Shown: positions 24,009-39,000, numbered from the stretch's first letter. The stretch: 64,000 nt of DNA from Branchiostoma floridae (GCF_000003815.2 NC_049994.1:11225736-11289735); one strand, 5' to 3'. Program-made: numbers and translations. The notes: generated from the letters alone by a model not told the origin.

Positions 24009-26884
24009 TGTAGCTAGACCTGGAGAGTGCTTGATGAAATGTAGTCTTAGACTTGACGAAGATGAGCAGCAGCCAGAGTGAGTGGGGGCAATACAAGTCT
24101 AAGGGTTTCATCTTGATAAGATTCTTGAAAATTCTTAGAATTCTTAGAAAGTGTTGATCGAAACATGGCATGCATAACACGGGAAATTTCATTTACCATC
24201 CTGGTGATTCTAGAGATCACACATATATATACAGATACTGCATACATAAGTACTTGCCGAGGTACTTGTGCGTTGAGTTGAGTAAAACATTGAACCATAC
24301 GAAGACCTCCTAACCACAATAAAGAAAGAAAACTGAAGTGTTACCGACTAACGTAGACAATCATGGAAGGAACCTTCGATGGAAGTAGAAAAGAGGACTA
24401 GGCAATGGTAAAAATGACAGAATATTACAATATTATGTATCGTACTATCAGAGAATGACACTAAGTGAAAAATGGAGAAGAACAGAAATTGAGAAGGCTG
24501 AAGAAAACTGTTGGCAAATCTTCTGTGGTGCCCCAACGGTCAAATATTTCGAATACGAGATCTAGATAGACGAGAGATGAGATTGACCATTCGAAATACA
24601 TTATGAAAAGGCCACTTAAGCTTCTTTCCTTGTTTACATCGTTGGCAGGTAAAGTCAGCACTCCATGGCATGTATCACCCGCTTAGGTCGTCAGAGAGTC
24701 GTTTGGATGCGTTCCTTTGGGAGCAGTAAAACGTGTGTGGCACCATGTGGCATAGGCAATGGGCGGTTATGATGCGGTCAGACATCACCAGCTATGTGGA
24801 GAGGAACAGTAAAGGGTTATGAAGTACACGGCCTCAGTCCATTTGGCTCGCAATGATAGAGCCATTTAATCTGCAGACTGTAAAACATCTCCAAGGTCGA
24901 AGGAATACGTCTTTTTTGCCATGCATGTCAAAAACAACTTTATACTACGCGAATTCCTTGCTGAAATACATGTATAGAGTTTACCAAGAGCAAGCCGAGA
25001 TGTTTCAGAAACATAGATGTAATATTATTATATAGTAAAATATGACCTATAAACATGAAGTTGAACATCACCATAAACATGAGCTTGGCCATAAACAGGA
25101 ATTTTATCACATTTATGGCGCGTTACACAACACTTTTGTCCCCAGTTTCGATGTTCAGAGGTTACCCGGGTATATACACCACCGTTCTTTGTCATGTTTA
25201 TGTATTTGTTGACTTATATTTTATTTTAATCTAATTTCAACGTTACAACGTTCATGTTTTGAAAACGAGTTCATCTTGTTTTTTTTACCCATCTTGCTTT
25301 TTTCGCCCTATTTTTTCAGTCTGCAGAGGACGTCATCCACAAAATGTACTTGCTGTGGCTTTACATAACAGTACCTTTAAGTAATGCTAACTCGTGGACA
25401 CACGCATGGCTGTAACCGCACTATCACACGGGACTCATGTGTGGTAACGAAAATGGGAAACATAAAACCACAAGAAATCTTCAGCCAGGCATCACGACCA
25501 CATCATCTCCACTGGGTAACACTTCTTAATAAAAGGTTATCAGCGACCATGAATTCTCAAAAACGATCTTCAGATTACTAAAATAGCGTCGAGAAATGTT
25601 ATACATCAGCAACAATACTCCTGTAGACGTTGGAGCATATATACACTGGATGACTGATAACCAATACTTGCATACCCTAAGGAACAATTCATTTCAGAGA
25701 GTAGCAATATAAGGCGATGATTGTATCAGCAGTCCTCCCCGCGTTTTCAGCCTGCCCCTGTGAATATGGGTACACCCAGTCATAGATCTTCAAGTCTTGT
25801 CAATGCGATTGCGTTATGAGATCAAAGGATATCTCTATCGTACGGCTGTTGATGGGCAAATATAAATATTCTATGTAATAATACTGACAGCTTGACAGGT
25901 AAATGAAGTCCTGAAGAGGGTTTTAAGTTGTAAAGAGACGGGCTGCGTTTAAGTGCTGCTTTAAGCGATAGGAGGGTAAATATATGCCCACTTCGTAAAA
26001 TACATCATTGCTCTTTCCTTACTACTTTATCTGTCAATGGATTGGATACCATTCCCTCTTTTCCTCCTCCCCTCCAGTCCTTTTGTTATGAGTCTAGGAA
26101 GAAATCATGGGCGTCCAAAAAGTGAAGGGGCAAAGGATTAAAGTGACAATGTGATCTAAGATCGTGAATGTATATTGTAAACTGTAATGTCACCCAGGAA
26201 ACTTTTCTTTGACAAGCAAATATGGATTGCGATTTGGGCTATTTTGACATCTGTAATCTTTAAAAGCTCTCAAACATGTTGACAAAATTTGAATATAACC
26301 GCACGCAAACTATTTCCATCCGTCACAACTCGACAAATCTTTCAAGAAGAATATAGGCGCATATCTGTTTAGAATTGCTTGGTTTGCGCTGACATTCTAC
26401 CAGGGTCATGAGACTTATAGTTCGAAGACCTTTGATTCATTATGGTTAGTTTTCAACCTTGATGTTATTGCTTGGAGGAGGGGTGCAGTGGGGGTTAGTA
26501 ATGTCAATGATGAAGGGAGGGTCATGGGAAGCAATCGACATACACTGTTTTCAATCATGATTTACAAATACATGTATACGTTTGTTCAGGCCCTTGTAGT
26601 GCCGACTGGCACACAGGGCAACAAGCTTTCTTGCTACATCGATGAAGGTTAGACATCTTTCCAACAAGATCTCTTAAGTGTCACTGACGACCGTGAAAGG
26701 AAGTGACTTGTACCTGAAAAGGCTGACCGCTTTCCAAACCATATCCAATTACAGGAGTAATTGCTATTTGGCGTAAATTTCCTTCCTGTTTCAAAACGGT
26801 ATACTTTAACAGGAAGGATGCGCTAGCCCTCCGCTTAACCGTGATTTGTGTACCTCCTCGAACACCAAATCTCCATTTTATGTC
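24009..26884. other. No gene seen; one repeat-end fragment
   Basis: Open frames near 24.0-24.7 kb (minus) have no recognisable domain. 25,260-25,370 is a diverged end of the GGCCATGTTGATTTGAT family (GCAGAGGACGTCATCCAC). A short direct repeat of CCATAAACATGA lies at 25,050-25,100. Confidence 0.4.
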
Positions 26885-27011
26885 CCTTCCGAACGTCAGG
26901 TGCAGCCCCAACCGAAATGCCCTACCCAGGATTTGAACCGGGGTCTCGCAGTTGCAAACTAAATGAGCTCAACTTTGAGGCTGCTACCAGTTGAGCTACA
27001 GGGACATCCCA
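26885..27011 (-). mobile_element. tRNA-derived SINE
   Basis: On the minus strand GGGATGTCCCTGTAGCTCAA, TGGTAGCAGCCTCAAAGTTG, a B box in CCCCGGTTCAAATCCTGGG and a GGGCATTTCGGTTGGGG body, as in the copy at 21.1 kb. Confidence 0.8.
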
Positions 27012-27937
27012 TGTACATTTTTTACGTAAAGTTAAAAATAAGTAAGTAAGTGAATGGTATCTTCGCTTTATAGATTCAAGCGCAAGTAGGCACCAATGTT
27101 TTTTATTATATATTCTCAAAATACATTATCTTAATAGATAGTAATGGAGAAGAAGATCTGTGCTGTTTTGAATGATTAGAAAATGTAATGTTTTAAAGTT
27201 TGTTATGTTTGAAAACCTACCTGTCTATGTCAAAACAGTGTCTTCGACCACTTCTACATTGATTCACTCTCTATTCTACGTATCATTACGTTGGTGTTGA
27301 TTTATCTTAGGCATAACTTGGGAAAATTGTGTCCAGTTTTGAGGATAATAAACATGTGTAAATCCATTGATTCGGATGCAAACGTTCTAACATTACCTAG
27401 GCGTAGTATGGAACATTAAATTCCAAACTGTATTTTGAGCTACCCGGTCTTCAAATTAGCAATAATTCTTACCTCTCCAACAACAGTTTTACCGAGCGAA
27501 AAAAGAAAAAGGCAATTTTATGTCGTATCTGCAGTGGAACATATAACTTAGTGTGTGTCGTAAAATCTGACAGGTCTACAACGGGTAAATTGGCTGCGTT
27601 AAAGTATAAAACTGCCGTATCGGACTCCAATAGTTCTTCTGAGTATTGTTTACAACTGGCGAACCTTCATAAGTATGGATGGCATGTCCGATAGGTCAGA
27701 TTTAACGCACAGGGTTACATCTTTCTAAGAGTTAGCCGGTTTACGATTTTTTCTTGTCTCTAGCACTTTGTTATGGTTGTCATTATTTTCCCATTAAACA
27801 AACGTGTATCTCCTCACAGCATATATATGACAGGTAAAAAGATAAAAGAAAGAATTCTCCCGCAAACACAACTAGTGAACTACGTCTAGAGTTGTAGTTG
27901 CACTCACTACTTGATATGCGCCAACGTATCTCTGTGA

Positions 27938-28185
27938 AGGTGGGATCTCACTGTACTTGGGGCACCGGTGCGGCACTGCAGGGTTCGTTCACTGCGGTAC
28001 TGTTGTGTTATTTTCGCCGATATTTCTATGATTTAGATATTGCGTAATACGTAAAATTATGGCTGAGAAGACAACAACATACACAAAACGAAAGAAAATT
28101 CGTTCTTTATCTCTGGAATTCGTTGAGTAATCTTTCGAACCCCGCAGTGCCGCACCGGTGCCCAAAATGCAGTGAGATACCACCT
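27938..28185 (+). mobile_element. GGTGGTATCTCACTGC MITE, copy C
   Basis: Ends AGGTGGGATCTCAC and GTGAGATACCACCT, palindromic GCACCGGTGC at both ends, and internal GATATTGCGTAATACGTAAAA. The flanks TGA and TTA no longer match, so the insertion looks older or mutated. Confidence 0.8.
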
Positions 28186-31100
28186 TTAAGCATAGGAATC
28201 CCACTAGTTCCTTTAAAATCTATATTTATGTATATGGATGTCTCTATACAACTCTGACCTTCTCGTATGGCTTTGAGCACTTGACTTTGGCTAAACGAAA
28301 GTCTGGAGTAAATGTCAAAAGTGCAGACATGTTGCCGTCGAGACACGATTTACCGTGACCTTGGTGATCTCCCAAGGTCAGATGATTTGTTGAGTATCTA
28401 GCCACTTACACAGCTTTCCTTGCACGGGAACATAATGAATGCCACTGTGTCAAAACATGTAGTTATGTAGTTCATCTTACAGACCCGTAAAGTTTTATGC
28501 TGGCGGTTATAAAGAGTTTGGGTCACGCAAAGCATTGACATATGAAAACTCACCACTTGTATGTACCATTCACTTGGTAATGAGGACTGACGAAAGAAAA
28601 TTATGGCATTGGAAAAGATGTAAAAATTGATCAGTTTGAAATGCTTTGTGATGGAAGAAATAGCAAATTGGCTGTCTAGTGCTACAAGATATTGCTTACC
28701 AGATATATATATAGGGCTTTTAACGTAGTAGTTTACTTCTATAACCTATAAAAAAAACTACCTTCCATGGTAAACATGTCACGTACTTCCGCGAGAATGT
28801 AGTTTTGCATTAAACAAGCACCTTCTCACCTCTGTTTCTGTTTCGAAGCAAACTACATGGGGTATGTATTATTCTTAAAACACGCCATTTCTCGCCTTTA
28901 CCACCTCACGCCTTATTATAAACTAAAAATATCTTTCAAAGGGCACAAGATTGGCATCTGCACCCTGTAGTGTATTCCGCATCACTAGCTGTACGGTTTT
29001 TCTACAGGCAGCACTTTGGATAGATAAGCCGTATAACCGCAGGCTTATAAATTTTATTTAGGGTCTGGTTGCATAAGTCGTACGATCGTCGCACGATGGC
29101 AAACTGGGGGGATTCTTGGGTTAGTCGTACATTTTGTTTGTTTGTTTGTTTTATTAGGATCTCCATTAGCGATACCACCGAAGTGGTACCGCTATTCTTC
29201 CTGGAGTCTTACTGAAGTCAAATGCCGCACGGCCTTTGGTTCTGTCACAGCCATCAAATCATACGACGGTCGGCCGGCCTAAGCTGTGACCAAAGCTTTA
29301 ACAAATACTGAACGATACTATCTTTAACATTGCGTGTGTTGTCAGCTTGAAATTGTGGCCCCGGTAGAAATCGGATGGAACCCAGGCTAGAAATCATGCG
29401 TCAAATAAAACCAATTTTAGTCACTGTACTGTCGCTCAGCGATCGTTGTGCTGAGGAAAGGGCGTCTTACGAGGCAAACGTCGTCTGTTTTCCAAGAATA
29501 ATGTTGGATAGATGATATACCTCCGCGAACTTGATTGGAAATAGTCCGGGTAATGACGAATGCCTACATGACGATTAAACTGGAACATCCGAATTGCATT
29601 ACAACCGTTTCCATATCAAGCATGGCTGTACTTTGCCATGATTGGAGTGTCAAATATGAAGGAAGGCATTTCGTAGTAATATTTTTTGCTAGGCGACCGC
29701 CACGAAAACACGAGACCAATTTCTTGGTAACGTTACCTCTCCTCGTAACAGCAGCCAACATGTTTTATAATTTGTTGGATTTATTTCATATCTGTGCACG
29801 TGTGTGTGTTGAGTTTCATTGCCAAGTTCGGTGTCGAACTCATGGCAACACACAAGCAAACAAATGGGTAAAAAATGCAGCCATATCATTTTCATAGCTA
29901 CATTTAATTCAGGGACCCAGAAGGGGGAGGGGGGGAGGTTGTATGTAGTATATGTCCAGAATCTGCTTTCTCAAATGTCTTGTGTTTTATTATGCAATAC
30001 TGACATTCAGATTTTGATTGATCATCGAGTGGTACACTACTAAGTGGTACGCTCCCTGATAGCTAATTTTATCACCGTGAACAAAAACTACATGACTTCA
30101 CTTGTAATGTATGGCACATATGAAAAAAAGACGCTCATAATGTTACGTTACAATTTATCGTCTTGCCTTCCGAGATGCAATTATCCTTAGATCCCACGGC
30201 CTCTTTTACTGCTAGAAAAGTTGGGAAGAGATTTTAGGCCACGGTGATAGCACCGTCAGCACTCCATAAAGACAAAACGACGTATGTTATAAAAGGGAAA
30301 TTTTCATCTTTTGTGCATATAAATCATATTGTTCACAGCATGATTGAGAGAAAATCTGCACTAAATCAATGGGGTCATAGTCTCAGCGGCGGATCAGAAA
30401 TACCTGCTGACTAGAGTGAATCCTTTGATGGACGATAATTTCACCACTGAAAATAAAATTTCCCCTAAACGACCATGAGACCAAGAGCGATATGTATTTC
30501 TGTTTTTGCACGAGCCCCAAGATGTTCTACAATATGATTCTGTACCGTCCAGGTATAAATATATGTATCTAGAATATGTACAGACGTTTGTTTTATCACA
30601 GAAACAAGTAGAAGACTCTCCTTGTCAAAAGTAATGTATTATGTCGGTATAATCTCGCAATTTTGCGCCGTATTTATGGACCCCCTACGGGCATACACAA
30701 AAAGGTTACGGAGGTACAAGGGTAGTCGTGTCGTCATCCAGAAATCATGACTGAGGATACACACGCACACTTTGCACATAATTCATTGTTGATTGCTAGC
30801 GGATTGGAATCCAACAGCGATAAAGCATTACAGCAAATAGCTTTTCCATAAAATGTGACGGCGCCAATTTAGCTGTCACAAAGGTATCAATTATACCGAG
30901 GCTTCTTTCAAAATTCCGGTCCAGAGGGTGGTATCATCATGTAGTTTTGTAGCCGCGGGAGGGACATATAGCTAAACTGCCTAGTAAAAAATTGGACGCA
31001 AACTAATCCTTATAAGTGTGTAGAATTCCCCGCGGGTGGTTTTACGACTCGCAAGAGTTTGAGCCGAAATAAAATTGACAGTAAAACAAGTTTGGTCTCG

Positions 31101-32214
31101 ATTACTTGGTATGATGTCTCCCACCCTTGTGTAGTCGGAAGGGCCACTCCGCCTGGAGGCATCTGTAAAGTAAAATCAAATAGATTAGCGAACACCTGCG
31201 CATACCGACTAGGGACGTCGTATAAGTTGTTAATATGCCAGTTACATCTTTGTTTAACGTCGTAATTGTGCAATTACGCTCGCCTTGGTGGGATCAGACT
31301 GAAGTGATGTTTTCCTCTCGGTAGCACTAAAATAAATAAGCCTGTCAAAAGGGCAATGCTGTTAGATAAAAAGACAAATAATTTCTTTCTCTAAATTATT
31401 GACTCGAGAAAATCAGCTATGCTTTCTGAAAGTCGACGTAGTGCATTGTAACAATAAATAAAAAGATAGAATAATTTGTCATAATTTATATTGTTGTAAC
31501 ATGTTGTCATTGCCGAGATGATCTTGTTATTCGCACACAATAACTTCATTACAGCAATGGATTAATTGACTTTGATTAATGGCATTTGGATTATGTTTCA
31601 AATCTTAAAAGATTAAAAATATAATCCAAATAGATTAATCTATTGGGACGAAAGATACGGAGTCTTGTTCAAACATTATTTCTCATAGTAAAAGCACTGT
31701 TAGACTAGAATCATAATTCTTGGTACAAAATGATATACAAATATATATTTTTCAACTGAAAATAGGTTTCTCTTGTAAGGAAAAGTTACCGTTACAGTTA
31801 CAACTTGGCAGGGTAAAAGTTGAGTGTGGAAATGCGATTTCAGGGTAATGTTTTGACAAAGGGGCACCAGTAGCTATTTTCATTGGTAAACGTTTAAGGT
31901 AGTAGATATGGTAGTATGTGTATGAACCTTTATTGGTAGAGTGAATGTTGTTTGATAAGCGACGCTATTGGAGAAGGTCGCTCATTGTACTGTGTGTTGT
32001 GGCTAATCGTCTCTACAGCACTCTGCATCTCGCTACCAGCATGGAACTTTTGTGGATGTATTTCAGTGCCCGCTGCGAAGTAAAGACGAAATTACCCAAG
32101 TATTCCCAACAGCTTTACAACAGGAAATTCATCACCCCTATCTATGCATGCCAGGGTCTATAACCATTAGCTGAAAGAAATAGACTCATTTAGAGGAGGC
32201 GCCTTCGTAGCCCC
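28186..32214. other. No gene seen; one retroelement-like tail
   Basis: 29,131-29,210 contains (TTTG)n followed by TTTATTAGGATCTCCATTAGC and a small hairpin, resembling a minus-strand LINE/SINE 3' tail. The overlapping frames at 29.5-30.0 kb lack features. The last 300 bases approach the receptor gene. Confidence 0.4.
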
Positions 32215-32957
32215 TTGCGGACAACTTCAGAAAGTCATATCAGTCAAAAAATATGTAGCAGCCGGTGGCAAAACTGCATGCGTGGCTGGATGCTGCCTCC
32301 CCCCTTGCGTATCAGCCGGCGCGGAAGTTGGTATGTTCCACGCCTGGCTATTTCACGAGTATGCTGCCTGGGGACCGTCTCCACAAGCTGCAGTCTACTG
32401 CAACCCTCCTCACCTGCCAGTCGGTATCGAACCACCGTCCGCGCTTACGTGTACGTCGTCCAGTCTGACTCGTCTACGAACCCTGTTTCCCTGGGTGACT
32501 GCGTACGCCACGAAGACGTTTAGAGATACTGTTACAGTATACGGCGAGGTAACTGAGAGTTATAGGCAGCTACTACCAGGCATCGTACAACGTACAGCTC
32601 TTCAGGAGGTTTGCAAGCCAGGTGTATCCTTTCAGCCTGCTGACACGGAACGGCCCCGGTATCACAGGGGGTCATCATTCATGTGACCACCACGGCAGCG
32701 TAGCCCCAATACATTGGCTTGGCTTCCTTGTCAAACAAGGAATACCCATTATAACTGTAGACATTTGTGGATACTGCAACCACTGCGTTGTGTACAAAAA
32801 ACCTTCAGCTATCCCCAAGTTAGAGATCTCTCAAGTGCCATCAGAGACAGAGGTCCAAGCCGTCCTGCCTGTCATCCACATTGCTACTGACAGCAGCCGG
32901 CCTCAGAGGCAACAGTTAGGAAGAAACCTATACTAGAGACGTGGCACAGATTCCAAT
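32215..32957 (+). promoter_or_regulatory. Upstream/5' leader region of the receptor gene
   Basis: Less AT-rich than its surroundings and directly upstream of the signal-peptide exon. It holds overlapping open frames (for example 32282-32686 and 32622-32936 on +) that end before the start ATG; I do not recognise their products. It is best read as promoter plus 5' untranslated leader, possibly with upstream ORFs. I see no clear TATA box, and the transcription start cannot be placed. Confidence 0.3.
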
Positions 32958-33030
32958 ATGCTTCAAACAGTCAGACAGCGTTGGGCAACTTTGCTGCTTG
33001 GGATCTACGCTGCATGTCAAGTATTCGTAG
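32958..33030 (+). CDS. Exon 1: signal peptide of the Ig/SH3 receptor
   Basis: The start ATG at 32958 has A at -3 and an in-frame TAG upstream at 32934-32936, so the frame opens here. The encoded 24 residues have arginines at positions 6 and 8 and then a hydrophobic stretch (WATLLLGIYAACQVFV), a typical secretory signal. The exon ends at a strong donor, GTAAGT at 33031, in phase 1, and the split codon completes as Gly with exon 2. Cleavage probably falls a few residues into exon 2, near the STGA-Q sequence. The weak point is distance: the next exon is 14.4 kb away, so the link rests on matching phase, strand and signal-peptide character. Confidence 0.62.
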
Positions 33031-36000
33031 GTAAGTCGAGACGGTTTCAAAGCATTGGAACTTAGAAACCAGACTTGTACATTTCTTAACACTACAGTCA
33101 CTCTTTTCCAGACTCAGAACTTTGATGGTGATTTTAACCAAGTTGGCTTTGGCATAATTCCAATATATAGATTGTGATAGTCTGGCATGACTTTTGTATT
33201 TCGCCTAAAGATTACTATTGATAGTGTTCCTTCATATGCAATACCCATGGAATTAGAATGCAAAGATCACATGCAACGTCTGATACAAGATATTGTCTGC
33301 AGGGATATCATCAGTTAGCTTTGGATATTGGGATCAGCAGAGGTCGGTAGAACACACTTGTTTGATTTGCCACGTTTTTTTTACCCAAACGAGTTTGTAC
33401 GATCGAAAAATTATCAGCAGTTTCTCCATAACAGTGTTTCTGAGAGTCAGCCTACGTTCTAACGCGTCTGAGCCCCAGATGCTGACGGAGATTGATTTTG
33501 ATAACATTCAACACCTGCGCTTCACTTCCATTAGCCTCAGTCCTACAAGCAACATCTTTGTAATTAGGAACTCGTCTCCTTTGTCCCAATGTATTATTTA
33601 TCACTGCAAGAGAAAGACCTTGCAAATGTACGAAAAAGATTTGCTGTCACGCACAAACACGAATTCACCTGTGGAGTCGCCACAGTGTCCACAAGGGTGA
33701 CTCGTTGGTCTGTATTCATGAAGTTCTCTCGTATCGGTCTTGCTCTTCAATTTTGCAACCCCACGCCACGCCACGAGAGATAGATATCCTGGCCATCTAA
33801 ACGTGGTGGTAGGAAAAGTGTCATCTGATGGGTGAAAAATGCGTGTTGAACGCTGATTCGAGAGCGTGCCGAACATAAGCCGCCCGAGATTTACCCGCGA
33901 AATCCTTTCACCCCTCTGATGATGCGGAGCTTTTTGTCCGATGATGGGGTGCATTGTTGCATATCATCATCATCACCTTTATCATGCTTCTTCTCACCGT
34001 CAACGCGGAAAATGGGGAAGGGAAAGCGCCAAGGCTCGGAGAAGCTTTTAGGCGAAGCATTCATCCGGCGTAAATTAGGAAGGAAATGCCGTGACGCTGC
34101 GTAACTTAAAGCGTGGGGGGTGCCGTGTATCACGCTGTGCTTTGAAATGAGGGGTTTAGGAGATATGATGTATAGTGTCATTGCCGCTTCACAAGTCAGA
34201 CGGAAATCTGGCTGAGTATGAGGACGCCCTCTTCGTGCACGCTAAGCGGTTTTTGTCTTCTCATCATCACGAGCTGGTGTACTGAGGGCATAGAAAGGAC
34301 GTTAACAAATGAAAGATTGCTTGTCAAGTTCAGTTAAGACTGCCTGTAAGTGCACTTAACCCCTGTCACGAGTAGTAAGTGAAATAAAACTTGACATAGC
34401 TCAAGTAAAACATGGCCAAATTGATAATCATATATCATCAAAAGAAATACTTTACTATAATGAAATAAAATATTCAATACCAGAAAAAACACAGAAGATT
34501 TGTACTGTTTCTGGAACTCGACGAAATCCTTGCCATAGCAAAACATTCAGTTCAACACACAGTTCAACCTTCACCGTAACCATGGGAAATAGTCAAGGCC
34601 TATAATAAGATTTTCCTAATCAAATAACTCGACAAGCCTCCATTACTGACGGTCCTTGGAAGTTGCAGCCGGATACATCTCAGACTTTAGAGAGTCAGGC
34701 GTAGGAAATTGGATAAAGTCATATCGTAACAGGTTATTTCTGTCGCGCTATCGACAGCACACATCGTGTGGTAGCGCCGTGCTGTCGCCCAATGCACACC
34801 GTAACATATATATTGGCTCAGTGGCACAGTACGTCTACTTAACATAGCTAAGCCAAGACACCATTTTATTACGTTAACGGTTGCAGGTACTCTGTGAAGA
34901 GATAGACTATTCTCTAACTCAAAACTTAGACTCAGAGGAATTTTCAACTGACTCGTCTTCCTCAACTGCCAGACTCAATCGTTGCGGATACGTGACTTTT
35001 GTACAAGTGACGTCACCAATAGGTCAAATGTCATCAGAAGTCGATATCGACATCGCCAAGAGACAGGCATGGTGTGCCCTGATGTAGATGTGCTCTATCT
35101 GCTTGTGGTGTCGTGTCGGTATTCCTCAAGGGAGTTGCCGAGCTGGCTTGTTACGTTCTAATCACAGCATTGAGCGTCGTGGACAGTGTCTAGAATCTAT
35201 TAAGTCTTGCTAAGCGGATATCCATTACAGTTGCGTGCTGTTTTTTGAAACAGAAAGCGGGTCGCACCTTCCCTAAACAGTCATCAGTCGGATTACACAT
35301 TTCAGTACAGTCATAAAACCAGTGATTAGCAGATCCATGGAGACTAAAATCAGACTTTATACCTACAGCTAAGCACACCTTACCTATAAGGCCGACTGTA
35401 CACTTCATGCATAACTTAAAGATGGGTTTCGGAAGATAAACGATCCTTTTACTAATCGCATTCGTCTCCCGAAGGCTTAATCTGTTACAGGCACCACGTT
35501 TCAATGCTCCCGGTCTACAAAACGATCGAGTCTTGCTACCAAAGCTTGAGTTCAAGTGCAGATCAATCAATGGTATTGTCTACAGGATCTCAGTGGTGGC
35601 CCAGGCCACGTTTTCGCCTGGAGAACACAATGGACTTGGCTATGGCGCTACCAGAAAAAATGGGATGAAAGTTGTGTCCAATCATTTGTCACTGCTATGC
35701 TCGCATAGTTTCAATCAGTCAATCGTTACAAGTGTCTGCTCGAGTCCGGTAGGTGTGAACACTCTCCAAATTACAATAAACTTCTAGCCGAACGTTCAAT
35801 AACGAAGGGTTTGCTTGGAAGTATGAACGTGAGAAGTGATTGATATTTGGGCTTACTGTATGGTGTAAATTCACGGGAGGTGTTGCTTGAGGCGAAAAGA
35901 GAGAAGAAAATCAAATAATTGAAATCCAGGAGACGAATTATGTGTATTAGTATGGTCTGGCAGGCACATATCATCGGTATAATGAAGATAGGTGTCTGCT

Positions 36001-39000
36001 AGACCGTACGGCACATCCTTACGTACATATCATCTCTGGTGTTCAGCTGATTCTGCATATTGTGCTAATATCAGAGCTGCCCATAAGAAAGTATGTTGAA
36101 ATATACTTTTAGTTCTGGCTTCATATCAAGGCTTCATATATGCAATCGAATTTTAATCTTGCAAATTTCTCTTGTCTAAAAAGGATCTACTTGAGAAGCC
36201 TACAAATAAAGAAAGCAGGTCTAGGTATTTGTTCAGCTCAAACTACAGCTAACTCAAGTAAAGACCTACTGGCCTTTGACACCAGTTTTCTCCTGTATCT
36301 ATCCGCAGGACCCAAAAACTCACATATGTCCTTACACGAACTAATCTGATAACTGAACATATTTTGACCAGAATGGGAAGTCGTAATACGCAAAGTCATT
36401 CCTCTAACCGCAAGCTTTCCAGATTGGGCCATTTTCAAGAAAAAGAAGGATTTTCAAGGATTTCAAGATGACGTTTGCATTCAAATTTTGAGCTCTTCGC
36501 TGCGTAATGGAACTCTGACGTCTATACTGGCGTCTCCACCTGCTATTCCTGACGTAACTCAACCATTCTTCCGTGATCCAAGCCGTCAATCATCTCATTC
36601 TTCCCTCAAGGTGACATCTTCCTTCTGATGCTCAATTCAAGCAATCATGGGCTCCATCTCATAACGTCCAGCTTTACTGCACATCTCAATCCTGTCGCCG
36701 AAAACACAAAAGTTAATTACAATCGTTAAACGGCTTCGCGCTTTTGCGTGTGTTTTCACAATGGCGAATGAGATGGGATTGATATTTAGAATGCTTCAGG
36801 TACCTCAGCAGTGAAGCCGTCCGTGTGGCTGTAAGGATGTCATGACAGTGATGTATCGTTATAGTAATCCAGGGAAACAACGTAACCAAGATTAAAAGGT
36901 CCAACGGTCGGGGTGGTGAGATGACCCTAACCTCACACTCCTCATGCAAGCAAATTTGACATGTGATTTTAATTGGTTGAAATATAGTGAACTATTGACC
37001 CGAACCAATATGAATAGGGATTTTCAAGGATTTGTGAACTACCAGCACAAATGAAAGAAATTCAGTATTGTACAGTGATATGTGTCTTTGTACCTAAAGC
37101 TGTGTGTGTCATGTAGCACTATCAAATATACTGTAAAGCAATAGAAATAAAACGTTCAAACTAATTACTTATTTTAGATCCTCTAGCTGCGTGTACGTAG
37201 ATGTTTAGCTCAATCATAGTCAATATATTATCGTATGTAAAGTAATGAGAGTTAACTCTATTAACTATGAATTAGTTTGACGAAATCGCTCAAGAACTAA
37301 AACTAGCCTACAAGTCTCAGTTTCTCTTCGCCATTCCCTGTTACGACCTTACGTACGTTGTCCTTTGACCTTTTATTCCGTATAGCTTTGACTCTTTATC
37401 GTTCTGAAGTCGCTGCTTCCAAGGTTATTCTGCCATCATGTAATTTTTATGAAGTCTGTCAACATTTATTCAGTACCTTTTGGCAGACATTGAGAACTTG
37501 AAAGTAAAGATAAGACCCGCCATGTATTATTCCGCCCCTTTATCCCAAGTAAAGTCCTCAAACGGTTGCCGCCAAATCTTCCACTCAGCAAAATTATAGC
37601 CAAACGTTGGGCCGATGTGCCATCTCTCTGTGCATGTTATAAATTCTACAACATAGACCCGTAATAGGTAAGCCACTTTAGTTAAGTATATGGTGTAAAA
37701 CTATGGGCCTTCCTTTGCTGTGGACGTATATTTTTCTTAGAAACATACCGGGCACTTTTAGAGGTGACAGAAAATGAAAACTCTGCTGTCGCTTGTAATT
37801 TCCACCAGTCGGACATCATTTGGGCAAGCGTTACACAACTTACGCTGCTTTATTGTCATTTGGCGCATGTTTGTTAAAGTTGTATAGATTTATAAACATG
37901 GCAATAGAACCATATTATCCCACCTAAACAATAGAGCTTATATAGTTATAATATTTAGAATTATCGAAAGACACCAAGCTACGGTACTGAACTACTTGTG
38001 TATACGATGGCCTACCTTCCTCATTTGCTAGGCCTATTCTGAGACCCTTCTCCTAGACTAGTAGTACTTTATCGATTTGAATGACATGCCTGTGAACATT
38101 TAGAGACTGTGAACACTTTTCATGCAGGGTTGCAACATATCTACATACACGTGATATACTGAAAAACACTATCCAGCAATGCTTAAAGCAACTTATTTGA
38201 AAATAAGGTACGATTAAAGGGTTAATATTCCGCCCCGAGGCACATGAGGTGTCACTGAAGGTCTCGTTTGCTTCGCTCACTCGTTTGTTTTATTCGGTGG
38301 TTATAGCAAAGGACCAGGTCTTATGACACCTAGGAACGGGTGGGTCATTAACGTATAGCCAATCGAAACTGCCACATATAGGAAATACAAATTCCTTATG
38401 GCACTATGAATGTGTTATATGCATTATCCCACTTTGATTTCAAGATTTCTATAGACATTGCAGTAATGTTGAGATGTCAATATGTATCAATGCTTACTCC
38501 TCAGATAGATTTTCAACAGGTAGGTAAAGATATTGCACACGCAGTCAGCACGTCCCGGTCTAGAGAGCAGTGAGCAAAATGTGAAACCTCACATGAGTAC
38601 ATGGAAATGTATTTCTATATCACTCAGCTTTCCCCTCCAGTGGTCAAGTGTAATAAATATCGGAAGACAGAGCTGGGGAAGAAACCCAAGGCGCGTCACA
38701 CAATTTACGCCTTTGATTACCCCAGGGTTTTTACCATAGTGCACATCAATAATAAGCTGCAAGTGGAGTCTACTCCATTTTCAACCCATGAATGGTTGGT
38801 GAGCGCCATCAATATTTCTACTTTTGTGTCTTAAACCTTTTACTGCAACATCGATTTGGGTAGAAGGTGAATTAAGGCAGCCTTCCAGAACTGTAAAACT
38901 ACGGCCCGTATTCTCCATGCACTAAATCTTCAAACCGTCTCCATTAAAACAAAGCTTTGAACTAAAGAAAGAGTAAATAAAATCACCAGGATTGTTATAA

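Noticed and set aside
35190-35570. 126-codon minus-strand frame with several cysteines, faintly apple/PAN-like
   Set aside because: The cysteine spacing does not fit a domain convincingly and it lies antisense inside intron 1 without splice signals.
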